Shown in pieces: positions 44,590 to 55,100 of a stretch of 64,000 nt of DNA. Position numbers and translations under genes: made by a program. This DNA is from G963662905 sp963676725. Lineage in GTDB: Bacteria; Bacteroidota; Bacteroidia; Bacteroidales; WRLA01. The stretch covers positions 3,782,001 to 3,846,000 of the forward strand of contig OY781463.1 in NCBI GenBank assembly GCA_963676725.1. Reading direction: 5' to 3'. The notes beneath the pieces were generated by a model. It was not told the DNA's origin, did no database searches, and saw only the letters and a list, made by a program, of their open reading frames with translations. Position 1 is the first letter of the stretch, and every line of letters starts with the position of its first letter.

Positions 44590-44862
44590 TTGTTTCAATA
44601 TTGCCTCATTCATTTCCACACTGTCCGTGTTCATTTCGATGCAATCCGACATCACTTCCATACGATTCGCAATCATTTCGATGCAGTCCGTGGATATTTC
44701 CATGTAATCCGCATTCATTTCGATGCAGTCCGTCTATATTTCCATGAAGTCCGAAATCATTTCTAACCAATCCGTGGTTATTTCGGTGCAATCCGCATCA
44801 ATTTCTTTACAATCCCTGCTTATTTCCATGCAGTCCGTCCTTATTTCCATGAAACCTGTAAA
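44590..44862. repeat. 21-bp tandem minisatellite, 13 imperfect copies
   Basis: Thirteen contiguous 21-bp units fill the space between the waaA stop and the permease gene. The most regular copies read TATTTCCATGCAGTCCG or CATTTCGATGCAGTCCG plus four variable bases. Units begin at 44590 (decayed), 44611, 44632, 44653, 44674, 44695, 44716, 44737, 44758, 44779, 44800, 44821 and 44842 (decayed). As 21 is divisible by 3, frames stay open: the plus strand reads heptads like ISMQSVL, the minus strand heptads like MEISTDC or GLHRNEC. Substitutions without indels suggest an old array held in phase. Confidence 0.93.
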
Positions 44863-44899
44863 AAAGATTCTTTGCAAAAGCGGCAGTAAGCTTGAAGAA

Positions 44900-46072
44900 T
44901 TATTCAGCAAGATCGATAATACCACTCTTTTTCCGAAGATAATCGAGGCGAAGATGAGCTGCAATCATTCCTGCAACAGCGAGAATAAGTAAATGAATGA
45001 GGTAGCCGTTTAACTTATCGGCAGGGGTGTTTTGTTGTGTAATTTCAAGAAATGCATTAAAAAATGGCGTAGTCGGAATACTGTCTGCAATCCATTGTAA
45101 TATTAAAGGCATTTCGGTTTTTGGCCAAGAATATCCTGTAACCAAAAAAATGGGATAGGTCGTAAATGCATAAAACTCCATCAGGCCACCGGGCGTTTTA
45201 AAAAAGCTGCTAAAAAACATTGTATAATAAAAAACAGCCATAATAAACACAAAGCTAATAAGGGCCAAATAGAGGTATTGACTCCCGATGCTCACATTAA
45301 AGGCATGGAAAACCACAACCAAAAAGAAAAATGTCATCGCAAAATAATGCAGAATATAGAACAATCCTTTGGCGTGCATTGCCTTAAAAACATTCCCTCC
45401 GGCCATAGCAATCCATTTTCCGATATTTTTATGTTTTCGTTCGTCGGCAATACTTTCGCCAAGGCCAATTAGCAAGGTTTGCTGAAGGATCAGCAGAAAA
45501 AGCCCGGGCAGCAGGAAATCCCCATAATTATTGTTCACATTATACACACTATGAATTTCGGGCAAAACAGGCGCTGCATTCTCCATGGCATATTTATAGG
45601 TAAGGCCACTTGCCTGATAATATTTTAGCCTGACCCCCGCCCCTACGGTTAAGAAAACATTTGTGAGGCCTTTATTTATGTCATTTGAAGGCAAAAACCT
45701 GCTTGTATTCAAGAATATGCGCACATCTGAACCTTCGCCTTTTTTCAAATTCGCTTCAAAACCTTTGGGGATAATAAGAAAACCCTGCACATCCAAACGA
45801 TAAAGCTTGTCCACGGCTTCTGTATAATCGACGCATTCGTATTTCAGGTTAATTTTTTGGGAGCTTCCCATAAATCTACCTATCTGCCTGCTTGTCGCTG
45901 TATGATCCATATCAACAAGTGCAAAGTCGTTTTTTTCTACATCCTTAAACATATAAATAGAGCCCAGAAAAAAAGAATAGAGCAATGGTGCGCCAATAAT
46001 AGTTAGTATGATGCTTAGATCACCAGATATAAAAGCGACTTCCCTTTTGAATATATTTAAAAATGACTTCAT
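44900..46072 (-). CDS. ABC-2 type permease (second of a pair)
   Basis: 390 residues: one N-terminal helix (about 22-42), a large periplasmic domain (50-170) and five helices from about 180 to the end, the YhhJ/YbhR-type ABC-2 arrangement, with TTYPIFLVTGYSWPKTEMP before the last helices. It presumably pairs with the permease encoded 7 bases upstream as a heterodimer. No nucleotide-binding domain is part of the protein or the operon. Its C-terminal codons end 38 bases from the minisatellite. Confidence 0.82.
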   Translation of the reverse strand: MKSFLNIFKREVAFISGDLSIILTIIGAPLLYSFFLGSIYMFKDVEKNDFALVDMDHTATSRQIGRFMGSSQKINLKYECVDYTEAVDKLYRLDVQGFLIIPKGFEANLKKGEGSDVRIFLNTSRFLPSNDINKGLTNVFLTVGAGVRLKYYQASGLTYKYAMENAAPVLPEIHSVYNVNNNYGDFLLPGLFLLILQQTLLIGLGESIADERKHKNIGKWIAMAGGNVFKAMHAKGLFYILHYFAMTFFFLVVVFHAFNVSIGSQYLYLALISFVFIMAVFYYTMFFSSFFKTPGGLMEFYAFTTYPIFLVTGYSWPKTEMPLILQWIADSIPTTPFFNAFLEITQQNTPADKLNGYLIHLLILAVAGMIAAHLRLDYLRKKSGIIDLAE

Positions 46073-46079
46073 AAACCTC

Positions 46080-47270
46080 TTAGGCTGTTTGGCTTTTTGA
46101 TTTAACTGCTTTGTATTTCTTGATATTGATAAGCAATGCAGGAATAATTCCTATCAGGGCAACCAATAAAAACAATAATAATTTCCATAAATCAGGATAA
46201 GCATAATGAAATGGGGCATCCATTTGATAGAGCTTTATAAATGCGTAGAGGAAATGCGTATATGGAATAAACTGTGCATAAAGGCTGTCGAAAAAGGGCA
46301 TTCCCCAAATTGGAAATGTGAACCCACTAAAAACAAATGCCGGCGAATTATACACAAATGCAAAATCTAGGGCCATTATTTCATCCCTAAAGATGGCAGA
46401 CAAAAGCACTCCCATATAAAAGCTGGCAAGAACAAGCATAAGCAGTATGAAATACACCTGCCCAAAAGAACCATAAAGAGGAATATCATACACCGGATAA
46501 ATCACTCCGATGATCAACAAGGCCGTTATTGCATTGAGCAGAAGATAAGGCAATGATTTACCGGCAAGCATCACAAAAAGATTGTTTCCTGCAATCTCCT
46601 GCCAATCTTCATAGCTTCCCTCATTAAATTCTGTATTGATTGTCCGCACTCCTACAAACATCACAAACATTTGCAGCAATACTGTCATCAGTCCCGGTGT
46701 CAGATAATACAAATAATTATACATTGGATTATACAATGACGAAGACGACATGCCAATAGGCTGAATAAATTTTTGTGCCTGCTCGTAGCTCATGCCTTTT
46801 GCCAAGGCTTTCTGCTGAATAACACCACCCTGAATTGTCAGGATAATTTTTGTCGCCTCTTTTAGCAGCAAGTTTCCATAAACGATGTTCCGTGAATTAT
46901 TAAAGGCTTGTATTTGGGTTTGTTTTCCTTTTTTGATATCGCTCGTGAAATTATTCGGGATATGGAAACAGCCTTTAAACAAACCGTCCTCGAAACCTTC
47001 TCTTATTTCCTCTTTATTTGACACATAAGCCACAATTTTCATATTTGGGCTTGCCTCAACAAAGCGGATAAATGTTCTGGTGAGCTGAGTTTGGTCATCA
47101 TCGAATATTGCCACGGGCACTTCATGAATTGCGCCACGGATATAGATAAAATTCAGGAAAATATACAATATTGGCGGGAGCAGTATAAGCAGGTACACCC
47201 GAGAACGGCTTCCTACAATACGGCCAAACTCGCGTTGCATTACTCGAAAAATATTGCTAATATGCTTCAT
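46080..47270 (-). CDS. ABC-2 type permease (first of a pair)
   Basis: 396 residues with the same layout as its partner: N-terminal helix (about 25-45), periplasmic domain, five C-terminal helices, and FVFSGFTFPIWGMPFFDS before the last ones. It is most like YhiI-linked YbhS/YbhR permeases of efflux systems. It lies 9 bases after the HlyD-type gene. ATP for transport must come from a protein encoded elsewhere, or the system works in another way. Confidence 0.82.
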   Translation of the reverse strand: MKHISNIFRVMQREFGRIVGSRSRVYLLILLPPILYIFLNFIYIRGAIHEVPVAIFDDDQTQLTRTFIRFVEASPNMKIVAYVSNKEEIREGFEDGLFKGCFHIPNNFTSDIKKGKQTQIQAFNNSRNIVYGNLLLKEATKIILTIQGGVIQQKALAKGMSYEQAQKFIQPIGMSSSSLYNPMYNYLYYLTPGLMTVLLQMFVMFVGVRTINTEFNEGSYEDWQEIAGNNLFVMLAGKSLPYLLLNAITALLIIGVIYPVYDIPLYGSFGQVYFILLMLVLASFYMGVLLSAIFRDEIMALDFAFVYNSPAFVFSGFTFPIWGMPFFDSLYAQFIPYTHFLYAFIKLYQMDAPFHYAYPDLWKLLLFLLVALIGIIPALLINIKKYKAVKSKSQTA

Positions 47271-47279
47271 TAAGGATAT

Positions 47280-48260
47280 TTATAATTCAACAACTGCGGT
47301 CATACCCGGTTTGAGTTCCTTAATCCTTTTTACAGGTTTAAGGTGTACCTCAAAGGTGCGCAGTTCGATCATTTCCCTTTGTTTTATTGGCAGCCAGGTA
47401 GCAAAATCTGCCATTGGGGAAAGATAGCTTACTTTAAATTCATAATGCTCATCACCCAATGCAGGGAACCTCAACATAAATGAGCTGCCTTTTTGAAATT
47501 GCTTCATTTTATCTTCCCTCAATTGGATAATTACGTACGCATCTTCCGGGATCTGAATAGAAAAAACAGGATATCCGGCAGCAATCACTTCACCATTTTC
47601 AGCAATTTTATTGCTTATCTCCCCCGAGACAGGAGCGATAATATCTAGTTGTTCCTGATAAGCCAATGCTTCCTTATAAACATTTTCTGCTTGCAAAAAC
47701 TGCCCTTCCGCTGCATTGATTTGCTCTTTACGTGCACCTTCTTCGGCCATTTCGTAAATTGCTTTTGCTCCGTTCATCTGGTCATGCGCAGCATTATATT
47801 TAAATTCTATTTCATCCATTTCTTGTTTGGAGATGATACTGTCTTCATAGAGCACCAAGAAGCGGTCGTAAGTTTTTTGCGCAAATTCAAATTGGCTTTT
47901 TGCCATTTCGTATTGGCTTTTTGCCGCTTTTTTCTCTTCAGCACGGGCTCCGTTTTTGGCCATTTGCATCATTGAGCGTGCAGCATCGAGCACACCTTCT
48001 GCCTGGCCAACTTTTGCATCCACAATTTTGGGCTTAAAGGTTGCCAGCAGCTGGCCTTCTTTCACATAATCGCCACGATCTACAAACATATTGTTTAGTC
48101 TCCCCGGAATTTCCGAGGCAACATCCACTTCTATGGTTTCAACCATTCCTACTATGTAGGTCTGTTCGGTCGGGCTTTTGCGGCCAATAAGAAAAATGAT
48201 GGCAACCACCACAATAATCACAGGTATAGCTAAAATCAGATAGGATTTGTTCAGCTTCAT
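47280..48260 (-). CDS. HlyD-family membrane fusion protein
   Basis: 326 residues: one N-terminal helix (about 6-26), a biotinyl-lipoyl-like half motif (VASEIPGRLNNMFVDRGDYVKEGQLLA), a long coiled-coil hairpin (about 75-200), the second half motif (IIAPVSGEISNKIAENGEVI) and a beta-barrel domain. It bridges inner-membrane permeases and a TolC channel across the periplasm. It is encoded 12 bases after the tolC-like gene and 9 before the first permease, supporting one tripartite exporter. Confidence 0.9.
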   Translation of the reverse strand: MKLNKSYLILAIPVIIVVVAIIFLIGRKSPTEQTYIVGMVETIEVDVASEIPGRLNNMFVDRGDYVKEGQLLATFKPKIVDAKVGQAEGVLDAARSMMQMAKNGARAEEKKAAKSQYEMAKSQFEFAQKTYDRFLVLYEDSIISKQEMDEIEFKYNAAHDQMNGAKAIYEMAEEGARKEQINAAEGQFLQAENVYKEALAYQEQLDIIAPVSGEISNKIAENGEVIAAGYPVFSIQIPEDAYVIIQLREDKMKQFQKGSSFMLRFPALGDEHYEFKVSYLSPMADFATWLPIKQREMIELRTFEVHLKPVKRIKELKPGMTAVVEL

Positions 48261-48272
48261 AAGGACAAATAT

Positions 48273-49709
48273 TTATTTATTTTCTTGATAAATTTCTAAA
48301 ACTTTTTCAGGTTTTCCTGCTGCAAGGTACAAATCGGTAAGCGAACTGTAATATTCATATAAGGCAACAAGTCGCTGCACTTCAGAACCTTCGAGCAATA
48401 AACGGGCATCAATCACATCGAGGGAACGCCCGACGCCTTCATTAAATCTTTTTTCGGTTACGTTTAGGTTTGATTGCGCCAGGCGGATTGTAGAACCTAA
48501 TTTACTATATTTTGTTTGGGCATTCAACACATTGCGATAGGCCTTATTGATCCAAAGCCTAATTTGATCGCGGGCATAAACATCGGCAAAATTAACTTCC
48601 TCCATAAGATGTTTTGAAACCTTCAGCTTATTATAATCCTTGAACCCATTAAAAATATTCAATTTCATTTGTACACCAAGAATAAAAGGCGGTTGAATAA
48701 TTGGAAGTTCGTTTCGGAACATCCCATATTCAGCAAAAGCAAATACTTCGGGCATAAACTCAGCGAGATGTAAGCTATGGTCTTGCTCTACCATTACTTT
48801 TTTCTGTTCGATTATCCTCAAAATTGGTTGCGCATCCATTGCTTCAGAAATCAGGGAATCCGAATGCAAGGCAACCAGATTAAAATTCATTTTCCCAAAG
48901 ATGCTGATTATGGAATCCTGAGGGATGCCCATTGTTGTTTTCAGGGCGAGCACAGCCAAATCGCGCTTATTCATATCATCGTCAAGTTCCTGTTCGGCAT
49001 TTGCAACAGCAACTTTTGCACGTAATAGTGTATGATGTGGAATAATTCCCGTTTCAACCAATCGTTCTGCATCTTTTTCATGCTTTTTCATCCCTTCCAA
49101 AACAGCTGTTCTGGTTTCAACCACTTCATTCAAAAGCAATACTCCAAGATATCTGTTTATGGTTTCCTGAATAATTTCATTATTTGTTTGGATTTGTTGA
49201 AGCTTAGATTCTTCGAGAACAGCAGAGGCATATTTTCTTCCGGCATTAATTTTACCACCCATAAATATGGGTTGCACTGCCATAACATTTGCTGTAACCA
49301 TTCCCTGATTATCAACGATAAGGTTATAGGCAGGCATTTGCCCCAGCAATCCAACCATATCATTATAAAGTGTAGCCTGCATTTCGGGGGGCAGAGTCAT
49401 AACACTCCCTATAGCAGCAACGCCATATTTTGCCAAAATATCATCCAAGGAGCCTTTGACCTGCTCCATATTTATTTCAATATTTTCGCTGAGATAGGTA
49501 TAACCTCCAAGCAGGTTTACTGTGGGAAGGTAATTCCCTTTAGCTGCTTTGAGCTCATACTCTTTTTGCATAACTTTTTGCTGACTTTGCTTTATGCGTG
49601 GGTTGTTCTGCAGGGCAGAGGCAATGGCATCAGCAAGTCTCAACTCTTGTCCATGTAAAGAAACACTTAACACAAGAGCCAGAAATAAAACCACTTTTTT
49701 TAAAACCAT
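48273..49709 (-). CDS. TolC-family outer-membrane efflux protein
   Basis: 478 residues from the ATG at 49709, where the signal peptide starts (MVLKKVVLFLALVLSVSLHG). Two OEP domains with long amphipathic helices; typical motifs ALQNNPRIKQSQQKV near the start and NVTEKRFNEGVGRSLDVIDAR in the second half. It forms the outer-membrane channel of the exporter encoded downstream. A consensus promoter lies 115 bases upstream. Confidence 0.9.
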   Translation of the reverse strand: MVLKKVVLFLALVLSVSLHGQELRLADAIASALQNNPRIKQSQQKVMQKEYELKAAKGNYLPTVNLLGGYTYLSENIEINMEQVKGSLDDILAKYGVAAIGSVMTLPPEMQATLYNDMVGLLGQMPAYNLIVDNQGMVTANVMAVQPIFMGGKINAGRKYASAVLEESKLQQIQTNNEIIQETINRYLGVLLLNEVVETRTAVLEGMKKHEKDAERLVETGIIPHHTLLRAKVAVANAEQELDDDMNKRDLAVLALKTTMGIPQDSIISIFGKMNFNLVALHSDSLISEAMDAQPILRIIEQKKVMVEQDHSLHLAEFMPEVFAFAEYGMFRNELPIIQPPFILGVQMKLNIFNGFKDYNKLKVSKHLMEEVNFADVYARDQIRLWINKAYRNVLNAQTKYSKLGSTIRLAQSNLNVTEKRFNEGVGRSLDVIDARLLLEGSEVQRLVALYEYYSSLTDLYLAAGKPEKVLEIYQENK

Positions 49710-49823
49710 ATGAATTGAGTAAACTGTAGATTTTTTGAATAACAAAGCCTTAAAGAAAACCATTTGTCATCCGGTTTTTTTGAATAAGACTTATAAGAAC
49801 CAATAAATCAATATTATCGTATG

Positions 49824-49853
49824 CAAATATAATTTTTTTAGTGAATCGGGCAA
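49824..49853 (-). promoter_or_regulatory. Promoter of the tolC-hlyD-permease operon
   Basis: Minus strand: TTG (49851-49853), 19 bases, TATATTTG followed by C (49824-49831). It supports the TolC start at 49709 and four-gene transcription from here. Confidence 0.75.
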
Positions 49854-49977
49854 CAGAACAGAAGCCGAATCATAATTTCATGAAATGAATGAGTCAGAGA
49901 CTAAAAAAAATGAAAACCAATTCGTAAGTGTTGCATTTAAAGACGTAAACGACACCCCGAAAAAAACGTTTTTTTCG

Positions 49978-49985
49978 TATCTTTG
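49978..49985 (+). promoter_or_regulatory. -7 promoter box of the LruC lipoprotein gene
   Basis: TATCTTTG, 25 bases before the ATG at 50011. No TTG at the usual upstream distance. Confidence 0.5.
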
Positions 49986-50010
49986 AATAGTCATAAAAAA
50001 CTTTAGACCC

Positions 50011-52047
50011 ATGAAAAAAATATTTGCCCTTTTGAGCCTCATTGCATTTGTTTTATTATTCACAAATTGCAAAAAAGATTTAGATAAAGACCCTGTTATC
50101 CCTCAGGATACAATCCCAAACATGAAAGATCTGGTTATTCCGGAAGCTTTTAATTTTGAAACCGCCAAAGAAGTTCAACTTACAGTTGGGGGATTTAAAT
50201 CGGGAAGAGCCGACGATATAAAATACGAAGTATATCTTTATGATTCACAAGGTATTGATATAAGCGTTGACAGCAAAGGAGACGACGGAAGCAGCTTTAC
50301 CCAAAGTGGAACTTTGGTTGATGTTATGAATAATCTGAATTCTGTGATGATTACGGACGATCCAAACCCAACATTCAACATTACTGTTCCGGCATATTAC
50401 GATACGCTTTTGGTTGTAAAAAATGAAATGGGCTCCTATTCCACATCCTATGTTCCGATTACATCCAGTAACCTTAAAGCAGATTTTAAAGACAAAAACC
50501 TACCTGATAAACGAAATTTTAAAGACGATCCAACTGACATACTTTATGGGGTAAATAGCCTGAGGGAATTATATACGGTAAACCCACTTACAGGTGAGCT
50601 TGATATGGTTTCCACACTCCCTTCCAACTCTAATGGCAGTTGGGCCTGCGCCATTGATCCAATTTCTGAAGTACTTTATACTATAGGCATAAAATACCCT
50701 TACTATTTATATGCTTATGATATAAACAGTGGAACCTGGGAAACCCGTGGAGCCACATATTATAGCGGACCAAGATTGGGCTATAATATTAATGATGGTA
50801 TGCTTTATTATTCATTTAGTTATTGGGTATTAGTAATCAATCCCGAAAACGGACAAATGACTTCTTATTATAAAGTAAATGGCTTGCACGATCTTGATGG
50901 TGGCGATTTGGTGTTTTCTGATGGAGGAACCCTTTACTTATCCAGTGAGTCAGGTTTATATAAATGTGAATTTACAAACGGAAATAATATTCAGGCCAGC
51001 AGAATCTCGGCAGACAACCTTCCCAATTATCCAAACTCCCTTACGTTTGACCAAAACCAAGAATTATGGTGGGCATCAAATGTTGCAAACAATCAGGGTA
51101 GTTATGAAGGCAAACTGTTTATCATGGATACCGTAACCGGTGGATTTGAAGACCGATGGGCTTTACCGAACAATTACATCCACGATCTGGCAACCTTGCC
51201 ACTGGACCAAAGCCAAATTCCCCAAACAGATACTGATGGCGATGGTATTATTGATTTTTATGATGAATATCCGGATGATGCAACCAAAGCCTATGACACA
51301 TATACACCATCAATATATGGCTGGGGAAGCTATGCCTTTGAAGATTTATGGCCAAGTGAAGGAGATTATGACTTTAACGACCTCGTTTTGAACTATAGGT
51401 ATACACATGTTTTTAATTCTTCCGATTTGATTGTTGAAACGAAATTAAATTTCAATATTAAAAATATAGGAGGCTCATTTAGAAACGGATTTGGTATTGA
51501 ACTCGATATGAATGCAGGCCTGATTTCAAATGTGAGCGGTTATAACCTCCAATCAAATATCGTGAACCTCAATTCAAAAGGTTTAGAATCGGGACAAAGC
51601 AAACCTGTTATTATTGTTTTCGACGATGCTTGGAAAGCCTCTAGCACTTCAAATGAGCTGGAAATTCTTATCAGCTATGCCAGTCCAATTTCAGAAGACC
51701 TTTTCGGCACAAAGAACCCATTCATCTTTGTTAATGGTGATCGTGGTCGCGAAGTGCACCTATCGAATATGGCTCCGACAAATCTTGTAAATGCAGCATA
51801 TTTTGGAACAGGCGATGACGACAGTAACCCGGCAACAAACCGCTATTACAAAAACAGCACGAACCTGCCTTGGGCAATAGACATTGTTCATGATTTTGTT
51901 TATCCAAAAGAAAGATACCCAATTATTATGGGCTATACAAAGTTTGCAGATTGGGCAGAATCTGGAGGGCAATCCTATACAGATTGGTATAAAGATCAAG
52001 ACGATTACAGGAACGACCAATATCTAACAGCACCGGACAGCAAATAA
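50011..52047 (+). CDS. LruC-domain lipoprotein
   Basis: 678 residues. Lipoprotein signal with lipobox LFTNC (C20). Residues about 170-400 look like a repeat-based propeller or WD-like region (LYTVNPLTGELDMVSTLPS, LYTIGIKYPYYLYAYDI). A calcium-loop motif DTDGDGIIDFYDEYPDD lies near 408-424, followed by the LruC domain with WPSEGDYDFNDLVLNYRY and a C-terminal half matching DUF4842. LruC proteins are outer-membrane or surface lipoproteins of unclear job, first named in Leptospira. It stands alone, ends in a shared terminator, and has its own promoter. Confidence 0.82.
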   Translation: MKKIFALLSLIAFVLLFTNCKKDLDKDPVIPQDTIPNMKDLVIPEAFNFETAKEVQLTVGGFKSGRADDIKYEVYLYDSQGIDISVDSKGDDGSSFTQSGTLVDVMNNLNSVMITDDPNPTFNITVPAYYDTLLVVKNEMGSYSTSYVPITSSNLKADFKDKNLPDKRNFKDDPTDILYGVNSLRELYTVNPLTGELDMVSTLPSNSNGSWACAIDPISEVLYTIGIKYPYYLYAYDINSGTWETRGATYYSGPRLGYNINDGMLYYSFSYWVLVINPENGQMTSYYKVNGLHDLDGGDLVFSDGGTLYLSSESGLYKCEFTNGNNIQASRISADNLPNYPNSLTFDQNQELWWASNVANNQGSYEGKLFIMDTVTGGFEDRWALPNNYIHDLATLPLDQSQIPQTDTDGDGIIDFYDEYPDDATKAYDTYTPSIYGWGSYAFEDLWPSEGDYDFNDLVLNYRYTHVFNSSDLIVETKLNFNIKNIGGSFRNGFGIELDMNAGLISNVSGYNLQSNIVNLNSKGLESGQSKPVIIVFDDAWKASSTSNELEILISYASPISEDLFGTKNPFIFVNGDRGREVHLSNMAPTNLVNAAYFGTGDDDSNPATNRYYKNSTNLPWAIDIVHDFVYPKERYPIIMGYTKFADWAESGGQSYTDWYKDQDDYRNDQYLTAPDSK

Positions 52048-52083
52048 TACAACTATGTAATCACTCGGTGATTTCTTAAAAAT

Positions 52084-52117
52084 AAAAATGCCCGCAGGAT
52101 TTCTACGGGCATTTTTT
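52084..52117. terminator. Bidirectional terminator between LruC and C25 protease genes
   Basis: AAAAATGCCCG at 52084-52094 pairs with CGGGCATTTTT at 52106-52116 (11 bp, 11-nt loop). It serves both convergent transcripts. Confidence 0.88.
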
Positions 52118-52135
52118 AAGTGAAAACATTGAAGT

Positions 52136-55100
52136 TTATCGAACAATAAGCTTTAAGATTTCTGCTTTCGCCTGAGAAATTAGGTGCACATAATAGACCC
52201 CTGTTCCGAGCGACTGAACATCCAAAACAAGGCTTTTCTTTTGCGCATCAATTGAAGTCTCCCTGATTAACATACCTGTTCCATTAAAAATCCTGATACG
52301 GACGTCTCCAGTATACTGCTCATTTAACGAAAGCAGAGCGGAATTTATCGCAGGATTTGGAGTCAAAGAGCTGGCTCCAACAACAAAAGTTTCCTCGGTA
52401 GCTGCAGGAGTGCGTACATCAATAAAATTTTCTCTGACCAATGTATGCGTAAGAACACCATTACTAATTGTAAGGCTCACATCATAGTTTCCGGACTGAT
52501 TATAAACAACTTCAGGGCTAATATCTGATGAAGATTGAGGGCTTCCCCCTTCAAACACCCATTCATAAGTATTGATTAACCCTTGAGAATTATCCGTAAA
52601 AACAACTCTTTCTCCCGGAAGAACGCTTACTCGATCTGCTTTAAAGTCAGGAATAATTTGGGCATTATATAAATCAAAAAATTCCAAAAGCTTTGCTGCG
52701 AGCACCACTTTTGTAGATGGGGCATCACCATCTTTCAATCCACCAAATTCAAAGCTTGTCCCAATGGTTTTATAAGAAGATGTTGTTCCTCCCACACAAG
52801 TGCCATAGTATGGATTATTATTGCTAAACAACTGATATGCAGCTCCTATGGGCGAAATCCTATCCACCCATAAATTATCACCAATATAATCAAACGACAT
52901 TCCTTGTGTTGGCAATCCGGGACTTCCTTCAATTGTCGATAGATCACTTTCACCATCTTCCACACTTTCAATGCGGAAAAGTGGATGCACAGCGGTTGGA
53001 TTATTCTGTTGGTCATAATACCAAGTATCGCCACCTTCCATATACAAATGGTTTCCGGCAAGAAGGAAGTCTGCCAGTTTTTGTCCTTCTTCAACAGAAA
53101 GAACATGATTTACATTAAACATTCCCAGACACACAAATGCCGCACTATAGACATTCATATCCTCGGGAATTTCTGTAGCATAATCAGCAGCAACACCCAA
53201 ACCGGCAATTGTTTCCCAAATCACTGGTCCCGAATTGGCATTCCCATCCAGATCAATTACCACAACAGGCACTTTTCCTATATTCAGGGTAAAAGTTGCT
53301 GTTTTACTAATCCCTTCTGTTGTTTCTATTTCCAGTGAAAAGAGAATTATCGTTCCGGAAGGCAATGTCGTTTCTGCAGAAATTTCAAAAGAAGCATCAT
53401 TTTCTTCCCCTGCAGGGATATTGCCATAATCCTGTATTGGATTTGAGAGCACAATTCCTTGGTCTTGAGTGCTTATTGTAGCATGAACCAGATTTGCTGT
53501 TGCACTACCGGTATTTTTAACAGCAATTTTCAGTATTCCAGATTCGCCGGGATCCAAAATACCATCCTGATTTCCAAATTCATCTACAACGGCATAATCT
53601 GCCAGATCGGGAATAGGGGCATGAGCTAGCATCGTAAAGGCTGAATTCCAGTTTTCCTGTCCATCTGTAGCTGTGATATTAACAACAAAGGGATGCATAT
53701 CAGGAACCTGAACAGAGGCACTCAGGCCAAAAGCATCACCAATCGTAATGCTTTCATTGGGTTGTATATCGCCATAATTTTCAGTAGCATCCGTTACGGA
53801 AATAAATTCATCATCAATCTCAATATTTACCTGAACATTTGCAGCAGCATCAATACCAACATTTTTCATGGAAATCCCTAGTGCCGCAGATTCACCATAA
53901 TCCAATTGTGTATTTTGATTCGGATCTGCCGTCAAAGAGTGCTCGGAATATATAACATAAGGACCATCAGGTGGGAGAACCATAATATCAGCCATATACG
54001 GAATATGATTATAGGCAGTAAGAACAAGATGCAGCGTATCAAGCTCTGTTAGTTCATCGAAAACAAGCACTGCCTGACTATTTTCAACAAGGGCCGTAGC
54101 AAGAATTTCCCCATTGGCGGTTAAAGCTGCCTTTGCCTGTTCGTTAGAACAAATTACAGTAAGCTGCGATGCCCCGATAAACAATTGTTCTGGATGGCTT
54201 GCACTAATTGTCTGAGGCACATCGGTGCGCACCATTAATGAAGGATCCCCAAAAACGACCCAAGTATCTGTTACACGATATCCTTCCCAGCCGTAGTCAT
54301 CGTTCATTTTCATACAACCATTAATGGTAAGTCCACCAAAGGTTCTTTTAATATTGTCGGTATAACTTTCCACAAGCACATCCACCATTTCGTCCTGACC
54401 ATCCATCGGCGGATCCCAAGGCTGATTAATGGAAGACATTGCTGTAGCTATTGCACCGGTTGGTTCACCCATATGTGTAGCCCTGAGCCAGGATTCAGCA
54501 AAACAGGTTTTATTCACAAAATCGCCATTCACGCAGGCAACAGACCAAATGAAAGGAAGCATCCCAACATTGGTCAAATTATTTACACCACCCGAATTAA
54601 AGCCGGATGTAGACCATGCGTAAGTACTTCCATGACCCGTATAAAGTATCAAACTATTCCCATCATTAACCTGATTTTCAACCATCTGAGCGACTGGATT
54701 CCCGTCGGCATCATTACCACCCTGACTCCCGTCAAAATATTCAGGATTATTGGTATACGTATAATTCAGCAAATCTTGCTGCATTCCGCGAACATGCTCG
54801 TAATCATATTCATTATCATCTCCAGGTCCCTGTTTACTGGCAATACCTGCAACAGTTTTATACCAATCGGTTTGATCTGTTATGGGCGTTTTTTCATATT
54901 CGAGCACTTTTTGTACCTGCACATTCACTTGCTCCTCTGTTTGAGCAGAAAAACGGCCAACAAATATTTCCGGATAATGATCGTTCCCGTCGAGGTAGCT
55001 ATAATAATTATCTGATGGTCCATTGGAATAACCTGCGGGCACTTCTTCATCGTCGCCGACCAGCAGAAGATAAGTCAAACCATTGGTCTGGTAATATTCT

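Larger units (their letters stand above)
49710..50010. other. Divergent promoter region between tolC-like and LruC genes
   Basis: About 300 bases with the minus-strand promoter at 49824-49853 and a plus-strand -7 box at 49978-49985. No gene or strong hairpin seen. Confidence 0.5.

Noticed and set aside
44590..44862. CRISPR array
   Set aside because: Units are contiguous without spacers of unique sequence, and no cas genes are nearby.
44723..44992. 89-codon plus-strand frame over the minisatellite (and similar minus-strand frames)
   Set aside because: Open only because the 21-bp unit is divisible by 3; no promoter, and it runs into the permease gene on the other strand.
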